A DNA stretch of 10,708 nucleotides from Bacillota bacterium (GTDB lineage: Bacteria > Bacillota > Desulfitobacteriia > Desulfitobacteriales > Desulfitobacteriaceae), in NCBI GenBank assembly GCA_021849995.1, contig JAJZSC010000062.1, positions 1-10,708 of the forward strand. Direction: 5' to 3'. The translations under genes were made by a program, and so were the position numbers. How positions within the stretch are numbered: the stretch's first letter is position 1; each line of letters begins with the position of its first letter. Below the pieces are notes generated by a model. That model had not been told where the DNA came from. It saw only the letters and a list, made by a program, of their open reading frames with translations, and did no database searches. Below, piece by piece: positions 6,842 to 10,708 of this stretch.

Positions 6842-6881
6842 TTGACAAAACTTTTCTTATAGGGTAACAATCAGGTATAAT
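6842..6881 (+). promoter_or_regulatory. Promoter region of the MntA-HepT cassette
   Basis: TTGACA at 6842-6847 and TATAAT at 6876-6881 are both consensus but 28 bases apart, too far to work together. TTGACA with TAACAA (6865-6870, 17-base spacer) would start near 6877 and keep the full ribosome site; TATAAT alone would start near 6888, inside it. Which one is used is uncertain. Confidence 0.45.
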
Positions 6882-6902
6882 ATGGTAAGGAGGTGTAACG
6901 AC

Positions 6903-7193
6903 ATGCCTGCAATTCTTGAGGTTAAAATTAAACGGCAGCAGATATTAGATCTTGCTACCCGCTATAATGTGAAGAATATTAAAGTGTTTGGTTCCGTTGC
7001 TAAGGGAGAAGACGGGTCTAATAGTGATATTGACTTTTTGGTTGACTGCAAAGAGGATTGTTCTTTGTTCGATTTAATCGCCCTAAAAGACGATCTACAA
7101 CAGATATTGCACAGAAAAATCGACCTCGTTACACCAGATTCTATTCATTGGACAATTCGAAATAGTGTCATAGGGGAGGCTCAGGACATTTGA
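6903..7193 (+). CDS. mntA: MntA-type nucleotidyltransferase antitoxin
   Basis: A minimal nucleotidyltransferase of 96 residues with the hallmark GSx10DxD: G30, S31, D42 and D44 in VFGSVAKGEDGSNSDIDF, plus a third acidic residue D74 in KIDLVT. In characterised MntA-HepT pairs this enzyme transfers AMP from ATP to a tyrosine of the HEPN toxin and so switches off its RNase activity. ATG 6903 is chosen because AAGGAGGTG (6885-6893) is nine bases upstream; an ATG at 6882 would put that site inside the gene. The stop TGA shares bases with the TTG start of the next gene (overlap TTGA), so translation is coupled. Confidence 0.92.
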   Translation: MPAILEVKIKRQQILDLATRYNVKNIKVFGSVAKGEDGSNSDIDFLVDCKEDCSLFDLIALKDDLQQILHRKIDLVTPDSIHWTIRNSVIGEAQDI

Positions 7194-7516
7194 AGGATGA
7201 TAGAGTTTACCTAATCAATATCCTTGAATGTATTGATAAAATCCAGTCCTATACTCGTGTTGGCAAAGACGACTTCATGAAATCATCTCTTATTCAGGAT
7301 GCCGTCATTAGGAATTTAGAAATAATCGGTGAAGCTACAAAAAAGGTTTCGGACATACTGCGAAATGACTACAAGGATATCCCCTGGCGTAAAATGGCTG
7401 GACTTCGGGATATCTTAATCCATGATTACATGGGCGTAGACCTGAAAACAGTGTGGAACGTAGTTGAAAAAGAGTTACCACTGTTGGAGAAAATGATAAA
7501 ACTAATAGTTGAATAA
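7190..7516 (+). CDS. hepT: HepT-type HEPN ribonuclease toxin
   Basis: A 108-residue HEPN (DUF86) protein, the toxic partner of the upstream nucleotidyltransferase. The RNase motif RX4HXY is intact: R73, H78 and Y80 in LRDILIHDY. In known pairs the Tyr of this motif is the AMP acceptor. Residues 38-48 (AVIRNLEIIGE) form the typical conserved helix. It starts with TTG in the TTGA overlap, with GGGGAGG (7173-7179) 10 bases upstream. Its stop is followed directly by a terminator and then by the cassette's attC, so expression is sealed within the cassette. Confidence 0.92.
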   Translation: MKDDRVYLINILECIDKIQSYTRVGKDDFMKSSLIQDAVIRNLEIIGEATKKVSDILRNDYKDIPWRKMAGLRDILIHDYMGVDLKTVWNVVEKELPLLEKMIKLIVE

Positions 7517-7558
7517 GAGCACTGATGCTGGAAACAGGGTCAGTGCTCGCTTTTCTTT
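7517..7558 (+). terminator. Rho-independent terminator of mntA-hepT
   Basis: GAGCACTGA (7517-7525) pairs perfectly with TCAGTGCTC (7540-7548), followed by GCTTTTCTTT. It starts at the base after the hepT stop codon. Confidence 0.85.
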
Positions 7559-7569
7559 GCCGGGTCATC

Positions 7570-7641
7570 GTCTAATGGCATTCACGAAACTAGCCAAGAT
7601 GAAGGTAGTATGACGCTTCGTGAATGCCCAGAACGTTATCG
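7570..7641 (+). other. attC-like site 4
   Basis: R'' core GTCTAAT (7570-7576), stem arms GGCATTCACGAA (7577-7588) and TTCGTGAATGCC (7618-7629), 12 perfect pairs, then CAGAAC and the core GTTATCG (7635-7641). GACGCT at 7612-7617 is shared with sites 2 and 5. The R'' is one base off the complement of GTTAGAC at the cassette start. Confidence 0.86.
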
Positions 7642-7650
7642 GACATTGGC

Positions 7651-8775
7651 CTATTTCAGCAGATAGCGATATCTTTCTGGTTCTAAGCGGATTTCTTGAG
7701 CCAAAGATTGGTATTCTGGGGCTAAAACTATAGAACGAATACGTTGTCCATCGCTATCCCGTGGCATAATAAAACCGCTGTCAATCCATTTTTTAACCTT
7801 GTCTCTAATTGTTCTATCAGAGAGATTTAACCAATTTCGTAAATCAGAAGTACTTGCCCAGCTATATTGAAAAGCAAGTTTTGTAAACACTATTCTTTGG
7901 TTAGGATCTAAAATTCGAATAAGTTCTGGTTCAACTGTGGTATATTCCTTACTTTTTTCTTCAACTAGTTTAGCTGCTTCGACAAAGACTTCTGATAAAC
8001 CTGAAATGAAAAACTCAAGCCACTGAGTGATATCACAATCGTTTCTACCGTAATAATAGTTATGTTGTAGGCCCATTTGTAAGTTTTTGTAATACTCTTT
8101 CAGGTTTCGATCATAGAAAGATTCTAGGACAAATAGCCCTTTCAAACCAAAACCACCAAGCCTTAGTATATAAGTAGCAATCATTCTTGCAGTTCTTCCG
8201 TTTCCATCCATGTAAGGATGTATCGTTAAGAATTGCCACATTACAACGCCTGCTTTAATGGGTGCTGGAATTACTTGAGTGTTAGGCGAATTTACCCAAG
8301 CCACAAGATCTTCCATAAGTATTGGAATATCTTGTGGTTCTGGAGGAAGATACCAATTTGGTTGATTACGTTTACCAACCTGGTTTTGTTCAGTTCTGTA
8401 TTCACTTTGCCGAGGCCTGCGACCATGGTTGATTACTCTGATTATTGCATGGAGCTTTCTAATGAATCCTTCAGTTATTGGCAATTGTCTTTCTTCGCAC
8501 TCATCTAAATAATCAATAGCTTTCATCAAATTGTAAACTTCTTGTTGTTCTCCTGATGTATTCTGAAGATAAAGGGCTTCTCGTTTAGCTTGCTCATCTA
8601 GGGTATTACCCTCAAGTTTAGTGGATAAAATAACAGTTTCTTCTCGAGATTCCTTTCTTAATGTGTCAAGAATAGAAGAAGGTAGTGGTAAATTTTCAAC
8701 AAGAATACTTGCTTTTTGAATTTTCATTAGATTTTGAGCCATTGTATTAGTAATCGTAAAACGCGGATTGTACAT
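7651..8775 (-). CDS. Fic-family protein AMPylase with N-terminal inhibitory motif
   Basis: Fic/DOC-fold enzyme of 374 residues, predicted to transfer AMP from ATP to a target-protein hydroxyl. The active-site loop is intact: HPYMDGNGRTAR at 186-197 (H186, D190, N192, R194, R197). The auto-inhibitory (S/T)xxxE(G/N) motif is at 51-56 (STKLEG, E55), within the protein N-terminal to the Fic core, so this is a class II Fic that holds itself in check without a separate antitoxin. The segment WYLPPEP (141-147) is the usual flap. Residues about 285-345 look like a winged helix (ASTSDLRNWLNLSDRTIRDKVKKW), suggesting DNA binding and self-regulation. GGGGAGG about nine bases upstream supports the start. 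It is transcribed against the cassette direction, and its stop codon lies only 10 bases from the cassette's left junction. Confidence 0.9.
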   Translation of the reverse strand: MYNPRFTITNTMAQNLMKIQKASILVENLPLPSSILDTLRKESREETVILSTKLEGNTLDEQAKREALYLQNTSGEQQEVYNLMKAIDYLDECEERQLPITEGFIRKLHAIIRVINHGRRPRQSEYRTEQNQVGKRNQPNWYLPPEPQDIPILMEDLVAWVNSPNTQVIPAPIKAGVVMWQFLTIHPYMDGNGRTARMIATYILRLGGFGLKGLFVLESFYDRNLKEYYKNLQMGLQHNYYYGRNDCDITQWLEFFISGLSEVFVEAAKLVEEKSKEYTTVEPELIRILDPNQRIVFTKLAFQYSWASTSDLRNWLNLSDRTIRDKVKKWIDSGFIMPRDSDGQRIRSIVLAPEYQSLAQEIRLEPERYRYLLK

Positions 8776-8803
8776 TTTTCATTACCTCCCCATATATAAT
8801 ATA

Positions 8804-8832
8804 ATTATATCATTGCCGCTATATTGCCGCAA
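8804..8832 (-). promoter_or_regulatory. Promoter and possible operator of the Fic gene
   Basis: On the reverse strand, TTGCGG (8832-8827), a 17-base spacer and TATAAT (8809-8804). The spacer and -35 contain two direct copies of GCGGCAAT (8830-8823 and 8819-8812), 11 bases apart on one DNA face, a likely repressor site for the protein's own winged helix. Confidence 0.6.
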
Positions 8833-8868
8833 TGTTCATTTGAGTAATTCTTTGGGGAGGCCAACGTA

Positions 8869-8943
8869 AGATAACACTGAATTCCCAAAACTTTGTAAAT
8901 ATGCATGTGGAAAGACGCTTCGGGAATTCAGGGAACGTTATGA
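8869..8943 (+). other. attC-like site 5, end of the array
   Basis: R'' core AGATAAC (8869-8875), stem arms CTGAATTCCC (8878-8887) and GGGAATTCAG (8922-8931), 10 perfect pairs, then GGAAC and the core GTTATGA (8937-8943). The loop repeats ATGCATGTGG (8901-8910) and GACGCT (8914-8919) of site 2. R'' is one base off the complement of GTTATCG at the cassette start. Confidence 0.84.
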
Positions 8944-9179
8944 GAAATGGTCATAGCGGAGTAACTATATGTGGTCTAAGTTTTACTTCTAGTAAAGTCT
9001 CAATGTTACATATTTCTCCATTTAATTGAAAATCATGGAATGCAAATTGATATAACAACACGTAATTCTGAGAGAATACCTGATATATCAGTTATACCAA
9101 GAAATCCTACAACTGGGGTTAATAAGCTTTTAAATCCTTCAAAAAATACTCGTTTTTTAAATAAATATGAGCTAAAATG
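8944..9179. other. Spacer between last attC and glnP, no convincing gene
   Basis: Two short frames are visible: a 29-codon frame from ATG 8940 at the junction, and a + strand frame open from 8980 to about 9219 (59 residues from ATG 9040). Neither has a ribosome site and I recognise neither. Taken together they could be a frameshifted remnant of a lost cassette, or the original glnH-glnP spacer. A GTTATAC at 9091-9097 lacks the stem and the AAC before it seen in the five sites above. Confidence 0.35.
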
Positions 9180-9185
9180 TATAAT
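9157..9185 (+). promoter_or_regulatory. Candidate promoter for glnPQ
   Basis: TATAAT (9180-9185) with a weak TTAAAT (9157-9162) at 17 bases. Transcription would start near 9192, about 50 bases before glnP. It would replace the glnH promoter from which these genes are now separated. Confidence 0.5.
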
Positions 9186-9243
9186 GTCCACATTACGGGA
9201 GAACTTGCTATTTGGATAGATATTTTACGCTAGGAGGATGTAA

Positions 9244-9921
9244 ATGGGTCCTATTCATTGGGGATTAGCAGTTGAAGCCTTACCGGTTTTATTAAAGGGT
9301 GCAGTACTTACTCTTGAATTGACTGCTGGGGCTGTAGCTATAGGAATTGTTATCGGTTTATTTATGGCTTTAGCACGATTGTCCCATAACAAACTAGTAC
9401 GATCTTTTGCTGTAGCTTATATAGATTTCTTCCGGGGTACGCCGTTATTGGCTCAGATTTTCATAGTCTATTATGCTATGCCGCAAATATTAGGGTTTAA
9501 AACACCTGATAATTATCAGGTTATAGCTGCAATAGCAGCCATGGGTTTAAATTCAGGAGCCTATATTGCGGAAATTTTTAGGGCTGGAATTCAATCTATT
9601 GATCGTGGGCAGACAGAAGCAGCACGTTCTTTGGGCATGACACAGGCACAGGCTATGCGCTATGTCATATTGCCGCAGGCTTTTAAAAGAGTAGTCCCTC
9701 CGTTGGGAAACGAATTTATCGCCATGTTAAAAGATTCATCGTTAGTTGCTGTTATTGCCTTGGAGGACTTACTTTATTCAGGGAAAATTATTGTAGGTAG
9801 GACCTATCAACCTGTTCCCATTTATATCATGGTAGCACTAATCTACCTGGCGATGACTCTTGTTCTTTCACGACTTGTCGATTATACCGAGAGGAGGCTT
9901 GGCAAGAGTGATTTACGTTAA
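9244..9921 (+). CDS. glnP: Polar amino-acid ABC transporter, permease
   Basis: Inner-membrane permease of the HisM/GlnP type, 225 residues, about the family's normal size. Hydrophobic segments lie roughly at 15-46, 55-80, 92-110, 158-178 and 191-213, fitting the usual five spans. The RGTPLLAQ motif (64-71) is typical of amino-acid permeases, and the cytoplasmic EAA loop that docks on the ATPase is at about 124-145 (TEAARSLGMT, then LPQAFKRVVPP). AGGAGG (9232-9237) is six bases before the ATG; the ATG six bases earlier runs straight into a stop. The gene overlaps glnQ by 14 bases. Its binding protein glnH is 4.9 kb upstream, past the cassette array. Confidence 0.94.
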   Translation: MGPIHWGLAVEALPVLLKGAVLTLELTAGAVAIGIVIGLFMALARLSHNKLVRSFAVAYIDFFRGTPLLAQIFIVYYAMPQILGFKTPDNYQVIAAIAAMGLNSGAYIAEIFRAGIQSIDRGQTEAARSLGMTQAQAMRYVILPQAFKRVVPPLGNEFIAMLKDSSLVAVIALEDLLYSGKIIVGRTYQPVPIYIMVALIYLAMTLVLSRLVDYTERRLGKSDLR

Positions 9922-10627
9922 GAATTTGCATAAGTATTTTGGTAAATTAGAAGTGCTCAAAGGGATTGACTGCCATATCCAAGAAAAAGAGGTAGTCGTA
10001 GTAATTGGTCCAAGTGGCTCAGGCAAGAGCACCTTTTTGCGTTGTCTAAATAAGCTTGAAGACCTTACTAGCGGAGAAATAACAATCGATGGGATTCCTC
10101 TTAACTCAGATGCTAATGTTAATGCAATCAGGCGTGAAGTTGGCATGGTGTTTCAAAGGTTTAACCTTTTTCCCCATATGACCGCATTGGAGAATATAGT
10201 TTTAGCCCCTGAAGTAGTTCGCAAGACGGACAAGAAGGAAGCTAAGCAAATAGGCTTGGAACTTTTGCGTAAAGTAGGTCTTTCAGATAAAGCGAATGAA
10301 TATCCTGACAGGCTCTCAGGTGGTCAGCAACAGCGGGTGGCCATCGCCAGAGCTTTAGCAATGAAGCCGAAGGTAATGTTATTCGACGAACCCACCTCAG
10401 CCTTAGACCCCGAAATGGTTGGAGAGGTTTTAGGGGTTATGAAGGATTTGGCCAAAGAAGGAATGACCATGGTTGTGGTAACTCACGAGATGGGATTCGC
10501 CCGGGAAGTTGGAGATAGAGTTATCTTTATGGATGAAGGAGTAATTGTAGAAGAAGCAAGACCTGAAGAATTATTTTTAAATCCGCAGAACTCTAGGACT
10601 CGGGCTTTCTTAAGCAAGATTTTGTAG
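9908..10627 (+). CDS. glnQ: Polar amino-acid ABC transporter, ATPase
   Basis: Cytoplasmic ATPase that powers amino-acid import, 239 residues from the GTG start, normal for GlnQ. All nucleotide-binding motifs are present: Walker A GPSGSGKST (34-42), Q-loop Q83, signature LSGGQQQR (136-143), Walker B VMLFDEP (156-162) with catalytic E161, D-loop SALD (164-167) and switch H193. GTG 9908 gives the expected N-terminus (MIYVKNLHKYFG) and has GAGGAGG (9891-9897) 10 bases upstream inside glnP. An in-frame TTG at 9899 is too close to that site, and the in-frame ATG at 9860 lies well within glnP. The 14-base overlap implies coupled translation. No clear terminator is seen in the last 80 bases. Confidence 0.95.
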   Translation: MIYVKNLHKYFGKLEVLKGIDCHIQEKEVVVVIGPSGSGKSTFLRCLNKLEDLTSGEITIDGIPLNSDANVNAIRREVGMVFQRFNLFPHMTALENIVLAPEVVRKTDKKEAKQIGLELLRKVGLSDKANEYPDRLSGGQQQRVAIARALAMKPKVMLFDEPTSALDPEMVGEVLGVMKDLAKEGMTMVVVTHEMGFAREVGDRVIFMDEGVIVEEARPEELFLNPQNSRTRAFLSKIL

Positions 10628-10708
10628 ACGTTTTGAGATCAGAGGTCTTAATTATTTATCCTTTGACATCCATCAATAGCGCAGCCGTCTTTTTTGAGGA
10701 TAGACCCA

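Larger units (their letters stand above)
5049..8943 (+). mobile_element. Integron-type gene-cassette array with no intact integrase in the window (CALIN-like)
   Basis: Recombination cores GTTRRRY-like at 5049, 5945, 6812, 7635 and 8937 divide the region into four complete cassettes: 5050-5945 (PemK-like pair), 5946-6812 (AbrB-PIN), 6813-7635 (MntA-HepT) and 7636-8937 (Fic). Each ends in a 72-77-bp attC-like site. The 5' core of each cassette is complementary to the R'' core of its own attC: GTTAGGC/GCCTAAC 7 of 7, GTTATAC/GTACAAC 6 of 7, GTTAGAC/GTCTAAT 6 of 7, GTTATCG/AGATAAC 6 of 7. Within a single site the two outer cores do not match this well, so complementarity follows the cassette and not the site, as expected when circular cassettes insert. 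Integron cassette arrays without an integrase (CALINs) are known; assignment of this one is inference from sequence alone. Confidence 0.85.

Noticed and set aside
9050..9097. ATATAAC and GTTATAC around small palindromes, a possible sixth attC
   Set aside because: Only 48 bp, lacks the AAC before the core and the strong stem, and matches the expected TCATAAC at 5 of 7 bases only.
10628..10708. Terminator after glnQ using AGACG and CGTCTTTTTT
   Set aside because: The two arms are only five bases and more than 50 bases apart; no compact hairpin is visible.

Overview
The window looks like a low-GC Gram-positive chromosome, most likely a clostridial (Peptococcaceae-type, e.g. Desulfosporosinus/Desulfitobacterium-like) organism. 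The evidence is strong AGGAGG-type ribosome sites, frequent TTG/GTG starts, a comFA-comFC competence pair, a lipoprotein-type binding protein, and sigma-A-like promoters. The genus is inference only.

Left part (1-3550): a ComFA-like DNA helicase open at the left edge, ComFC, and a small double zinc-ribbon protein with its own promoter and terminator. A GC-rich island of about 200 bp with no recognised function follows. Next comes an AT-rich region with a cluster of DnaA boxes: three head-to-tail TTATCCACA copies, one TTATGCACA, and one TTATACACA lying on the -10 box of the next gene.

Split transporter (3551-4440 and 9244-10627): a polar amino-acid ABC transporter. The lipoprotein glnH ends in a 16-bp-stem terminator; glnP and glnQ overlap by 14 bp but lie 4.9 kb downstream.

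Between the two transporter halves (about 4550-8943) lies the main discovery, an integron-type gene-cassette array without a functional integrase. Five attC-like sites share the order RYYYAAC core, inverted-repeat stem, six bases, then a GTTA core. In each complete cassette the 5' core is complementary to the 5' (R'') core of that same cassette's attC (7/7, 6/7, 6/7, 6/7), although the core sequence differs between cassettes. This is what insertion of circular cassettes predicts. The cassettes carry, in order, a PemK/MazF-like toxin with its antitoxin (reverse strand), AbrB-PIN, MntA-HepT (nucleotidyltransferase-HEPN), and a Fic AMP-transferase (reverse strand). The cargo is therefore toxin-antitoxin or self-controlled toxic enzymes in every case. 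Just upstream is a truncated tyrosine recombinase whose catalytic tyrosine reads as serine, so the array probably depends on an integrase elsewhere or is frozen.

The remaining 300 bp before glnP hold no convincing gene but contain a plausible promoter that would let glnPQ be transcribed independently of glnH.
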